64,000 nt of DNA, from contig NC_090283.1 of the NCBI RefSeq assembly GCF_037392515.1, positions 12,406,501 to 12,470,500 on the forward strand, read 5' to 3'. The translations under genes and the position numbers were made by a program. The notes under the pieces were generated by a model. It had not been told where the DNA came from and did no database searches. It saw nothing but the letters and a program-made list of their open reading frames with translations. Each line of letters starts with the position of its first letter. Position 1 is the first letter of the stretch. Positions 10,409 through 23,400 of this stretch are shown here, piece after piece. This stretch comes from Haliotis asinina (lineage: Eukaryota > Mollusca > Gastropoda > Lepetellida > Haliotidae).

Positions 10409-11780
10409 CAATAGCATAAAACTAATCTCACTCACTAACTTTGCATTATTGAAATGAATGCTCCCCGCAGCATGGGGGATTTCAAAAGAACGCCAAGCAG
10501 ACGTTTAGGTGGAAACACGTCCACTGCCGCTGTTACATGCTTATACAAACGGCGACCCAACAGGCTACTGTGTGTCTCTTTTCCCGAGGAAACATAGTCA
10601 GCGTGAACGCGCTCTATGGGGCTCCCGTTGTGCATAGCTACCGCCCCTGTACACTTTAGTCAGCTGTTGTTCGCTGGACCTGATACATAATACGTGTGGA
10701 AATGAGCAATGGTTACAATTATAGCGCAAACACTTCAGTGAATATAAATGGCCAGGCAAATTGTTGTCACTGTTAAGATTGACGTTTGACGTGTTGCTAC
10801 TTGTGTTGATTACCTGTCAGAACATATATTCAATACAGAAACAGTACAGCAAATAGTCAGGCTTATTCTTAAATACGCCTGCATATAAATACGTATATAT
10901 GCGTAGGCATGTACCTACATTGCCAATCCGCATGCATGGTTTTCCCGGCTTCAGGTAATCCCCTCGTTCTGTTGCAATATACAGCATCTAAGTATTTGGC
11001 ATCTGTACTCACGATCGACCGTCTGTAACAAAGCGCTGACGACTCATCCAGGTAAGTTGGAAAATAATTACAAAGGTGATGCTGATGTCCAGTGACATTT
11101 ATTTAGAAGATTCCATTTTGGCACTATGTACAGTACAGTACAGCTTGACCTTTATATGTACATATAACTCAGCCAAATTAAATACTTCACACCTGTTTGA
11201 CGGTCGCCAGTTAGAACATATGAGCAAAGGATGGTCGTGTGACAAGTGGCACATAAAAAAACCCACTTTGGGTCCAAACCTCGTTTGCATGTGCTACAGA
11301 TCGCTGCACGTGGGACACTTATGTGCGGAATGTCGTCTTTGACAATGACTTTACCGTCAATATTAACGACAACTGTCAGTTAACAAGTTTCAGTTCATTC
11401 TGTCTAAATTTATTGATTTGAATTTTCAAATTTGACTGATTACATCATCTATGTTTTCTTGCACACATGGCTGACGCAAATGGTTAGTAGGTATCCCCTA
11501 AAATCGAAATATTTGAAGCATTGATTCATATTCGGAACATTAAATGAAAGAGCACAAATTATGTAACAATCTGGATCAATAAATATATTATGGTACATGT
11601 TTAAACTGTCCTGAAATAGACAGAGCTTACTTCGTGTTCTTTCGGTGCACATCATTTTCTGATTTCTAAACACAAATTAAAACAACGACAATTTCTAAAG
11701 CCAAAATATTTGTAGCACAATTAGGTTCATATCAGTTATGGAGGGTAAAATGTATGAAACAGTACGTTAGAGAGGCAAGA
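10409..11780. other. No gene seen
   Basis: About 1.4 kb of apparently unique AT-rich sequence. The short open frames have no recognisable domain, splice context or family, and I can support no feature. Confidence 0.6.
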
Positions 11781-11905
<125 letters not shown>

Positions 11906-12975
11906 AGGGCAAATCCGACCGTTGGGCGACAGTTCTATAAATTGCGACCTTTGGGCGACATTGCCATATATCACAAACGTACATTCATTTATTAGTCTGG
12001 TTCTGTTTCAAAAATCTATATTGGATAATTAATCGTGTTTAGAGGATAAAACCTTGTAAATATATACAAATTGAGAATATATTTTTGGTGTCGCCCAAAC
12101 CGTGTCGCCCAAAGGTCAAGTGTATGGTGTACATGTATATATTCGACCTTTAGGCGACTGTCGCCCAAAGGTCGTATATATGTGTCGCCCAATGGTCGCT
12201 TATGTAATATACATGTGCATGTCGCCTAATGGTTGCTTATGTAATATATATGTGCATTTCTCCCAGTGGTTGCGTATGTAATATAGAAGAAAAGTTAGTT
12301 TATTTAAGTGTTACATAAATCAATAAAAATGGCTTAGGAATTACAAATTAAAAGTAAACCTGGCCAATAGGCCTATGAGACACTAATTAACGTTAATACC
12401 ATGACATATAATTTTAGTTTACATGTGCATGTCGCTCAGTGGTCGCTTATGTAATATACATGTGCATGTCGCTCAGTGGTCGCTTATGCAATTTACATGT
12501 GCATGTTGCCCAATGGTCGTTTACGTAATATACATGTGCATGTCGCCCAATGGTCGCTTATGTAACATACATGCAGCATTGGGCTTATGTAATATACATG
12601 TGCATGTCGCCCAATTGTCGCTCACGTAATATACATGTGCATGTCGCCCACTGGTCGCTTATGTAACATACATGCAGCATTGGGCTTATCTAATATACAT
12701 GTGCATGTCGCCCAACGGTCGCTTATGTAACATGTACATGTCGCCCAATGGTCGCTTATGTAATATACATGTGCATGTCGCCCAATGGTCGCTTATGTAA
12801 TATAAATGTGCATGTTGCCCAATGGTAGCTTATGCAATATACATGTGCATGTTGCCCAATGGTCGCTTATGTAATATACATGTGCATGTTGCCTAATGGT
12901 CGCTTATGCAAAAATACATGTGCATGTTGCCCAATGGTCGCTTATGTAATATACATGTTCATGTCGCCCAATTAG
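11906..12975. repeat. 37-base minisatellite with GTCGCCCAAWGGTCG core
   Basis: From ~12420 the unit is about 37 bases (GCTTATGTAATATACATGTG plus CATGTCGCCCAATGGTC) in roughly a dozen imperfect copies to ~12970. Before that the core TGTCGCCCAAAGGTCG occurs twice inverted (11915-11965) and several times direct (12090-12260), around a ~110-base spacer. A non-repetitive insert lies at ~12285-12415. The same core recurs in the arrays at 21.36-24.48 kb and 41.93-42.2 kb. Confidence 0.92.
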
Positions 12976-13930
12976 TGTAACCCTAGCATAGGATTAGTTT
13001 TCATTCTACAACTCCTGGTTTGCTGATGATTAAATTTTGAGCATATGTTAAAGTGAGCATGATGACTGTTTTCCAGGCATGATGACCAGTTTTGTTTCCG
13101 TTCAGTTGTCAGCGGGTGTCGAGTTTCTAATTTTGTGAAACTCGACATTTATTAGTTTTACATTAGTTTACATTATTTTTAACGCCCTGAATGGCTAAAG
13201 TTTTGAGGATATGGTTAAAGTAACCAACAACTAAATACCAAATATCCCCATACGCAATCACGGGTACCCCCTCGATTTCCCAATGAACAGACAGAAATGT
13301 AGTCGTGGCCAATGGTGTGAGCTCGCGTCTTTGCGGAAGTGACTCCCTCTGAAAAAAAATGGAACATCACAATGCTACCATCCTGATATAGATCAAACCA
13401 GACTATGAACGCTGTAATCTCTAGGGGCGCCCGTATGTTATATACGTGTCCACAGACTGTGTTGTCGGACTTAATGCCTGGGTGCGTTTAGCTGCCAAGC
13501 CACGACGCTCTTGCGTTGCTAATGTGCAAATCTTTACATAGCCTTACTGTGTTCATGTCATATTAAACTTGCAGAGTTTATGCTTTCCTCTTTAGCTACG
13601 TTCATGCGCTAGTGTTGCAATGCATGGGTTATCGATAGTACGAGCACGGTACTCACACACATTCAGTCGTCAAGGCGATGTTCAAACAGCTTGCGATATT
13701 GTCCTGTGATCGGCACAAGAAACGAAAAAAGAAAACAATATATCAATAATGCGGGTATTGAGTATAAATGACCTTCTTCTTGTTATCATCATCTTGTTAT
13801 CATCAGTACGCTCACCGTAAGTGGAATTATATGGAGAACAAGAACACACTATCAACAGTATTTAGTTTTGACATTTTTTTCCGCCAGGTGGGTAAGGATG
13901 TAAGTCAATGGATATCACAAACTGGCACAA
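12976..13930. other. No gene seen
   Basis: Unique-looking intergenic sequence between two simple-repeat regions. I find no open frame with recognisable content and no repeat structure. Confidence 0.55.
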
Positions 13931-16545
13931 AATCCTACATACCTACATACATACATTGATACCATGCATATATGTGATACAGTCATACTTCAAATACCAA
14001 CAAGTAATGAATACTAATGATATACGTACATACACACACTGATACATTTCATGTCGAGAAAATGTACACGGGCTGTATAGATGAAATGGCGATGGCCTGT
14101 CATCTATGGTGGCACTTACTGTCACACTGGCACCCTAGAAATAGTGCACATGCTTTTTTGTCTGTCTAATTCCTCCGCAATCTCTAACACTGGTTTATGT
14201 TAATAATTACACAACCAAAATTTTCCCCAAAACAACTGTAATTTATTTAGAACATAAGGAATAAGCACGACACCACAGAGGATGTCCTTAAACATCAAAT
14301 CTACGAAACAAATATATTAACTTCCATGAGTGTCTGACCATGCGAAACGCATAGAAAATTCACCTGTTTCGCGAGATAAATACGGACATAAATGCGACAG
14401 GAATTCAAGAGTTTCGGGAGATAAGTGCGACAAAGTTTTAACGTGTTTAATGAGATAAATGAGACAGGAATTTCACAAGTTTCGGGACATAAATGCGATA
14501 GATATTTCACAAATGTGGAGACATAAATGTTATATGAATTTCAATAGTTTCGCAAAGTCGCTATACAGAAAGAAAACTACATACAGAGGCCACTGCATAT
14601 ATAAAAAATACATCAACATACATACTTTTATACCTACAAACATACATTAGAGCATACATAGAAATATTACCTACACACACACATACAAATACATCTATGA
14701 ACATAATAACAATTACATACAATGGTACTTACATTCATACAATAATACTTACCTCTATTCCCGTAAACTACATACTTACATTAATACCTACATGCTTACA
14801 ATGGTTCCTACATACAAACAATAGGTACACAAGTACAAACATACATACATACATACAATAATACCTACATTCATACAATACCTAAATACATACAATAATA
14901 CCTACACACATACAATAATATCTAAGTACATACAATACTACCTAAGTATGTACAATACCTACCTACATAAAATAATACCTACATACATACAACGATAACA
15001 TACATACAACGATAACATACATACATACATACATACATACATACATACATACATACATACATACATACATACATACATACATACATACATACATACATAC
15101 ATACATACATACATACATACATACATACATACATACATACATACATACATGACTGTGCTTACAAATGGTTACTACATAGTGGGTGCACAAGAACAATGAA
15201 ACATACATACATGCAATAATACCTACATTCATACAATAATACTTAAATACATGCAATAGTACATAAATACAATAAAACCTACATACAATGATACCTACAA
15301 GCATATATACAACCGTTCATACATACAAACAATGTCTACACAGAAACAAGTATACCTACCCAAATACATACAATACCTACATACACACAATAACACATAC
15401 ATACCATGATACCTACATACATACAATAATGCATTCATACATACAATAATACCTACTTACATACAATATATACAATGATACCTACATACATACAATAATA
15501 CATACAATGATACCTACATACATACAATAATACATACGATACCTTCATACATACAATAATGCATTCATACATACAATGATGCCTACATACATACAATAAT
15601 ACCTACATGTATACAATCATACTTTTAAACATAGAATTAGGAGATAAACATCATGTGTTGGCCAATTTCCGGATGTTCTTGAGTATTTGAAGCACAGGAA
15701 TCCATTTGGAACAGACAGCATCAGCTGGAGGTTTCAAATGAAATATTCCATTGCTTCAAATACTCAATAACACCTGAAAATTGGCCAACATATGATGTTT
15801 ATCGACATTGTAAACCAAAAAGTAAACCAAACGGTTTTACTGTCACTCGTTTACATCGAGTACTGGTACAGCAGTGAGTCATTATCTGGTCGTTTTAGAA
15901 ACAATGCCTACACAGAAACAAGTACCCCTACGTACATACATACAATGATACCTACATGCATACAATAATACTTACAAATGTCTGATGGTTCCTACATACA
16001 AACAATGCCTACAAAAGTACAAGTAACCCTACTTACATAGAAAAATACCTACTTGCTTTCTATAATACCTACATACATACAATGATTCCTACACACAAAC
16101 AATGATATACACATAAACATGCATACCGACGCAAATACATGCAATGATACCTACATACATACAATAATACCTAAATACTTACCATAATCCCTACATGCTT
16201 ACAATGGTTCCTACACACAAACAATTGGTACACATGTGCAAGCAAACATACATATATACAATAATACCTGCATGCGCACAATAATACCTACATACAATGA
16301 TACCCAAATACAAACAATAATACCTACATACATACAATAATACCTGCCTACATGCTACAAATCTGTTCCAATACTGAGCATATACATGTATATATGCATA
16401 TTTACGTACACAAAATAATATCTACACACAAACAAACCTAACATAATACCTGCACACATAGAATGATACCTACATGCATGCAAACAATGATACCTAAATA
16501 ACACATACAATGAGGCATACAAGCATACAGTCTGTCTCTCTCAAA
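13931..16545. repeat. Long degenerate ACAT/ATAC tetranucleotide region
   Basis: Mostly variants of ACATAC, with CAATAATACCT interspersed about every 20-30 bases. The purest stretch is (ACAT)n at about 15010-15150. Low-repeat islands lie near 14045-14560 and 15640-15900, the second holding a palindrome. All open frames here (Met-Tyr-Val-Cys repeats) are products of the repeat. Confidence 0.93.
15643..15803. repeat. 161-base palindromic element inside the ACAT array
   Basis: Left arm GATAAACATCATGTGTTGGC, continuing through CCAATTTC and GAGTATTTGAAGCA, is mirrored by a right arm ending TGATGTTTATC at 15803. The arms are about 52 bases with a few mismatches and the stem continues partly inward. 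It could be a small hairpin-type MITE or a fold-back duplication. I see no clear target duplication because both flanks are low complexity. Confidence 0.75.
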
Positions 16546-16912
16546 TGGTATGGGACCTTCCCATACACACATATACAATAATACCTACCCACCTACCCAC
16601 CTACACACACACACACAAACACATTCAAGGACACTAACATACATCATGCATACAATAATTATACCTATACAAACAACAGCTATGACAGGCGTCAAATACA
16701 CACATATTATTAGTGCATTAATAATTGTCAGTAACATCCACATTCCACATCCTTTCACCACCTACATCAGAAGGCATCAGTTCATCACTAAAATATTTGT
16801 CTCAACCAAAAACATTTTATCACTACATTCAGTTACTCACCCTGAGGGTTAATAAAAATATACTCTCATTTCAACAAAACTTTTAACTTACTGTGATGCT
16901 TTCCTGAGACGA

Positions 16913-16918
16913 TTTATT
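16913..16918 (-). promoter_or_regulatory. Candidate polyadenylation signal of the SET/recombinase-like gene
   Basis: AATAAA on the minus strand about 430 bases downstream of the stop codon at 17350-17348. It is the best-placed canonical hexamer for this gene; use of the site is an inference. Confidence 0.4.
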
Positions 16919-17347
16919 TGGGATCACACTTTTTCAGCTGATTACTTTTCCTGGTACTTTTGAATTTCAGGGTTGGGTTCAATTTGGGACTTAAACTCAC
17001 AGTCTCAGAGTGACACACCAAATCACCAGCCATAAAATCAGGCAAGTCTGAAACCTGGTAATGTTTGCAACATGTCCCCATGATGAAAGCTTTCAATACA
17101 GAATACCATTTAGAAGGTGGTCAAATACAAGGGATTACATTTTTGACTAAAGCATTTCTTACTTACTCTTGTGGTTGTTTAGTAAGTATAACTGCTGACT
17201 TAGAGGGCTATGGTAAGGTGTCTCACTTTAAAAGGGTGGTTGAAATCACAGATGGGGCTCAACCCCTGCTCAAAAGTACTAGAATCTGGGAAAGTGAAAT
17301 CCCAGGTATAACATACCACAGAAAACACTTGTTGTCTGATGTCAACC

Positions 17348-17484
17348 TTATTCTCTAAATGCTTGCCATCTCTTCCTTGTCCTTTCCTGTTGTTTCCTCT
17401 GTTCATTCATAATTTTTGTTCTGAGCTGAACATATGAACATTCAAGCTTGGAAATCTGCAGAAAAGCCAGAACGGTCTCCTTTT
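17348..17484 (-). CDS. Terminal exon: basic helical tail
   Basis: Acceptor ATGTTTCAG, then KKETVLAFLQISKLECSYVQ, LRTKIMNEQRKQQERTRKRW and QAFRE with TAA at 17350-17348. The tail is probably a coiled coil or basic helix. The three-base fit of the whole exon series ends here. Confidence 0.68.
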
Positions 17485-20400
17485 CTGAAACATAACAAAG
17501 TTTTCAAAAATATGTTCAAACAGCAATATTCAATTGTAGTTAGTTTCACCACTAAGGTTCTAGTCCAATAATCCTTCCCAAACTCCCTACCTTGAAGACT
17601 TAAAACTACAAATAAACATTTGTCACTTTAAAGATTTTGCTAATTTGTAATCATCACATAACTGGCTCAGTCATTTATTTCCCCAAATATGTAAGTATGA
17701 TGCAATTGGAACTGTTTGATGCCTACATTATGTAAATCCATTTCTTGCAGTGCTGGGCCAGTTATGTTAGGATAAAGATGTGGTAGTTTTTCAGACTTGA
17801 GAATTTAGTAAAGCAATTAATAAGCAGACATTTCTTTTGGAATGGACAATTTCAGCTTTACGTTTCAAATGTAGGCAATCTTTGCATTCACTATGCATTG
17901 AACCTACAAATCTAAAAACAAACAAAATTGAAATGCACTGACTTACTCGGTAATGAACTGCCACTTGGCAAACATATCCACTCCGCAAATTCTTCTCGGA
18001 CAAGTCTTGTACTTGCCTCCGTCCACTTGAAACGTTTGGTAACATCTTCTTGTTCCTTGGAATGAGATTTTGAGCCACTCTCCTCAACAGATTCTTCACA
18101 CTCAACTGCGGCCATATCAATATTCCTTGTTGTCGGCTGAGACATCGATGGTGCATCACCTGATTTAAAAAATCATATCACTGCCATTGGTCACAGATGT
18201 TTCAAGGCTGATACAGGTTTGGCTAGTCTTGAGGAATGAAAATACAGCCAAACTTTAACTGTCGTATCAATAAAGTTCCAAAACTCATAATACTTAATCA
18301 TAATTTGTAAGAATTTGTATGAAATAGAAATTCCATATTCATCAAAATGACAAATTCAAATTCATTGAATGAAGTGTAGTGATCTAATTCAAAACCAAGT
18401 ATATTTTGCTATCTTCTAATTAAATGCACATGGCTATTCGCAATTAATTCACCTGTAAAATCTTTAGCTGCACCAAATGTGGCACCAAATTTCTTATGAT
18501 GATTGTTTCTTAGTTTCTTTCATGGAGGCAACAGATGGAATTCAAGAACCTCAGTAAATACATGAATCTTTTTCAATCTGCAGTTCAAACATTCAACAAT
18601 AATGCATATGCAGTTTGGCTGATATGAAATCATTTACCATGAACTTGAATATTCCATTAAAAAAATACTGTTTTGTTTTTAATAGAATCACAGTTCCATT
18701 CCATATTCTTAGAACTCGTATGACACATATTACAATTCTGCATACACTCTTAACTGTTAACTAGAACTGTCACTGTTGATAGTAATTTTGAAAATATGGT
18801 GCACTGACTGTATGGAAACAGCCACTGCATGGTTCTACAAAGTCTACTTGTCAGTCACTTAAGTCAGCTATTAGCTGAAGTCATACACACCTTGATCAAT
18901 GTGAAGTAGGTGTTTCCCAACTTTGGTTACTTCTTGAATTGGCAGAGGGTACTGGTAGACGCCTTCATTGACACCCTTGCTGTGCCCCATATGTTTATAG
19001 AAATATTCCCTTTCACTAGTAGGAACTTCAAGTGAGGCATATATTGTACTTATTCTGCGTCTTTGCTTCGAAGCTGTTAACAACTCTGGATGCTTGACAC
19101 CAGCCGCATCACACATACTCCTAATGGCATCCCAACCAAGAACATGAAATGTAGACTGTTGTGTGTTGGGAAACACATATGGATTTCCTTCCAGAATTCC
19201 AACTTCCTTCCTCTTGTCTTTGTCAGTAAGAATGGACAAGGCACTGACGCAGTCTCTAGGTATCAGGACTGGAACTAAGTGATTGCCTTTCCCAGTTTGG
19301 TATGCTACCAGCATTTCACTGAACAGCTCTTTTTCCCATGGCTCTAACTGCTCAATCCTGGAGTCATCAATCCATCGATTGGCGAACGCATCCTCTAAGT
19401 TGCTGATCTTGAGTCGAGAGGGCTCACCACCACGACGGGCATTGAACAAGGTGATTCTGCAACATACAGAATCCCTGAGAGTGACATACTCATTGCGGCC
19501 AATAATTTCATACTCAGACATTAATCGTTTGATGACAGAAAGGGTATGATTCCTTAACTTCGTGACTTCTTCTTCTTTCGCATGCTGTTCCGGCATGCGA
19601 AGTCTCTCCTGCCTACTTTTGTTGATAGAATATGCGGCATCTCCAAACAGAACATTCTGGTTAAGGTCAAGCAAATGAATGAATTTCTCGATGTCACTTG
19701 CCCTGCCATCTTCTTCTTCGCCAAATGCTTGCAACATTAAGATGTTGGCTGATTGTCGCAGTAGGTAGAACAGCGAATTTTTCAAGCCATATTTTAGACG
19801 CCCTTCATTTGTTGTTACCTCCTCAATAGCCTGTTCCAAAATAGCGAAATTCCTTCGTCGAAACATATCTTCTGCTGTCATCTGCTTGTGTGATTTTTCT
19901 TGAAATGCAATAAGTAACCTTGACAAAAGCCTCATATCATTCATCACTGACTTTCTGGTCTCCATTGTCTTTTCAATTTTCCTCAAATTCTTCTGAAAAA
20001 GCCTCCTGCCTATGGCAACTATTGTAGGTTCAGTTCGGCATGTCTTTCCTACATCATCCGAGTGGAAATGCAGCAATACTTCTTTAATGAAGATATCCTG
20101 ATTGGCAGTAGCTCTCTCTTCTAGTTGCAGTGCATCTGTAGATACTGAGCTTGGCAAAATTGCACTGTCTTTCATGCATGTTGCCTTATGTCTATAATAA
20201 AGCTGGCGACTATAAAAGCCTTTGCACGAAGTGCAACAGACAAGATCTTTCTGTCCTCTTCTTTCTGATACAAAAGCTGGCTCGTCTTCCAGTGCCTGAG
20301 TCTTATTGAATTCAAAAATACCACGCTTCCGAAAATTGTCAAATAGCATATTTCTTTCTTTGGAATTTTTTTCAAATTTCAAAGCTTCAGCTACTTCTGC

Positions 20401-23400
20401 AATATCCTTATGCTGCAGAGCAATGTGTCTTGACAAACGTGTTTGCGATATGTTGCAGAAAGGACATCTTCGCTCTGGCTTCCGGTATGCACCTGAAAAA
20501 GAACATAATACAAAACAATGTACAGAAGTCCTCAGGACATATCTGGATCAGCTTCACACATACATACATCTTTATCAGGAGACCACTGAGAAACACATCG
20601 TACATATCATCATCATCATCACTTTATATATACCACCATTAAGAGACCACTGGGCTACCTATGTACATTTATCTTAAATGTCTTTTTCTAATGGCAACTC
20701 ATTCCGTACTTTGTGGTCATACTTTTTTAACACTGAATAACTTTGAATCATGTATGATGCATGGAAATTACTGATGTGTTGCAAATTCAAGTTGATGGAA
20801 GGGAGATAAATAAATCTGTTTTTTCTTGTGTCGTCTGCAGAATCTAGTGATGGCTACAAAATGATTCGGCTCGCATTCCAATATATATATTTTGACAAAA
20901 TGTTCAAATCTAATCTGTGTGAATATAAAGAAGAGAATTACACTGCTAAGGCAATACCTGCGTGAAATACAGCAATTCAAATCTTTCTAATCACACAGGT
21001 TTGCTGAAGTGTATGATCTGATACCCATGCTTCAAAAAGTTCAAAACATACATTGAGGTGTTGGGTAAGATAAATAGGTTGTTTCCAGGGGTTTCTGGGA
21101 AAATTGAACAAACATTGAGGGTACATCAGATCATGCACTCCTTGTGACCAGTGAACAACTTAAAATACACGATGCCGTCTTGTAATTCCATGCACCTAGG
21201 CAAATCAATTGCAACTGGAGATCTGAAGTATGAAAGCGTATTAGGGCCAGATTATTTTTAAAATCACTTCATCAATGTAACGAGTGTCTCATATTATATC
21301 CAAAATTGAATAATGACGAAAAAGGATTAAATGTCTGGAGAATATGAAATTACCGAACTCAGTGGTGTCCATGCACACACGCATGGTCTACTGATAACAT
21401 GTATGTGTTGCCCAATGGTATAATGATAAAATGTACATGTTGCCCAAAGGTCTACTGATAACAAGTATGTGTTGCCCAATGGTCTACTGATAACATGTAT
21501 GTGTTGCCCAATGGTCTACCGATATTAAGTATGTGTCGCCCAAAGGTCTACTGACAATATATGTATGTGTTGCCCAAAGGTCTAATGATAATATGTATGT
21601 GTTACCCAAAGGTCTAATGATAATATGTATGTGTTGCCCATTGGTCTACTGACAATATATGTATGTGTTGCCTAAAGTCTAATGATAATATGTATGTGTT
21701 ACCCAAAGGTCTAATGATAATATGTATGTGTTGCCCATTGGTCTACTGACAATATATGTATGTGTTGCCTAAAGTCTAATGATAATATGTATGTGTTGCC
21801 TAAAGTCTAATGATAATATGCATGTGTTGCCTAAAGTCTAATGATAATATATATGTGTTGCCCAAAGGTCCAGTGATAATATGCATGTGTTGACTTAAGG
21901 TCTACTGACAATATATGTATGTGTTGCCTAAAGTCTAATGATAATATGTATGTGTTGCCCAAATGTCTAATGATAATATGCATGTGTTGACCTAAGGCCT
22001 ACTGACAATATCTGTTTGTGTTGCCTAAAGTCTAATGATAACATTTATGTGTTGCCCAAAGGTCTAATGATAATATGTATGTGTTGCCCATTGGTCTACT
22101 GACAATATATGTATGTGTTGCCTAAAGTCCAATGATAATATGTATGTGTTACCCAAAGGTCTAATGATAATATGTATGTGTTGCCCATTGGTCTACTGAC
22201 AATATATGTATGTGTTGCCTAAAGTCTAATGATAACATTTATGTGTTGCCCAAAGGTCTAATGATAATATGTATGTGTTGCCCATTGGTCTACTGACAAT
22301 ATATGTATGTGTTGCCTAAAGTCTAATGAAAACATTTATGTGTTGCCCAAAGGCCTAATGATAATATGTATGTGTTGCCCATTGGTCTACTGAAAATATA
22401 TGTATGTGTTGCCTAAAGTCTAATGATAATATGTATGTGTTACCCAAAGGTCTAATGATAATATGTATGTGTTGCCCATTGGTCTACTGACAATATATGT
22501 ATGTGTTGCCTAAAGTCTAATGATAACATTTATGTGTTACCCAAAGGTCTACTGACAATATATGTATGTGTTGCCTAAAGTCTAATGATAATATGTATGA
22601 GTTGCCTAAAGTCTAATGACAATATATGTATGTGTTGCCTAAAGTCTAATGATAACATTTATGTGTTGCCCAAAGGTCTAATGATAATATGTATGTGTTG
22701 CCCATTGGTCTACTGACAATATATGTATGTGTTGCCTAAAGTCTAATGATAATATGTATGTGTTACCCAAAGGTCTAATGATAATATGTATGTGTTGCCC
22801 ATTGGTCTACTGACAATATATGTATGTGTTGCCTAAAGTCTAATGATAACATTTATGTGTTGCCCAAAGGTCTAATGATAATATGTATGTGTTGCCCATT
22901 GGTCTACTGACAATATATGTATGTGTTGCCTAAAGTCTAATGATAATATGTATGTGTTGCCTAAAGTCTAATGATAATATGCATGTGTTGCCTAAAGTCT
23001 AATGATAATATATATGTGTTGCCCAAAGGTCCAGTGATAACATGCATGTGTTGACCTAAGGTCTACTGACAATATATGTATGTGTTGCCTAAAGTCTAAT
23101 GATAATATGTATGTGTTGCCCAAATGTCTAATGATAATATGCATGTGTTGACCTAAGGCCTACTGACAATATATGTTTGTGTTGCCTAAAGTCTAATGAT
23201 AACATTTATGTGTTGCCCAAAGGTCTAATGATAATATGTATGTGTTGCCCATTGGTCTACTGACAATATATGTATGTGTTGCCTAAAGTCTAATGATAAT
23301 ATGTATGTGTTACCCAAAGGTCTAATGATAATATGTATGTGTTGCCCATTGGTCTACTGACAATATATGTATGTGTTGCCTAAAGTCTAATGATAACATT

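Noticed and set aside
12420-12970. Regular direct repeats with spacers, CRISPR-like at first sight
   Set aside because: Repeats and spacers both recur, units vary in length and the setting is eukaryotic; it is a minisatellite.
14959-15304. Open frames of repeated Met-Tyr-Val-Cys
   Set aside because: Translation of the ACAT array.
17065-17358. 97-residue plus-strand open frame
   Set aside because: It overlaps the antisense of the terminal exon and 3' UTR of the minus-strand gene; no recognisable domain.
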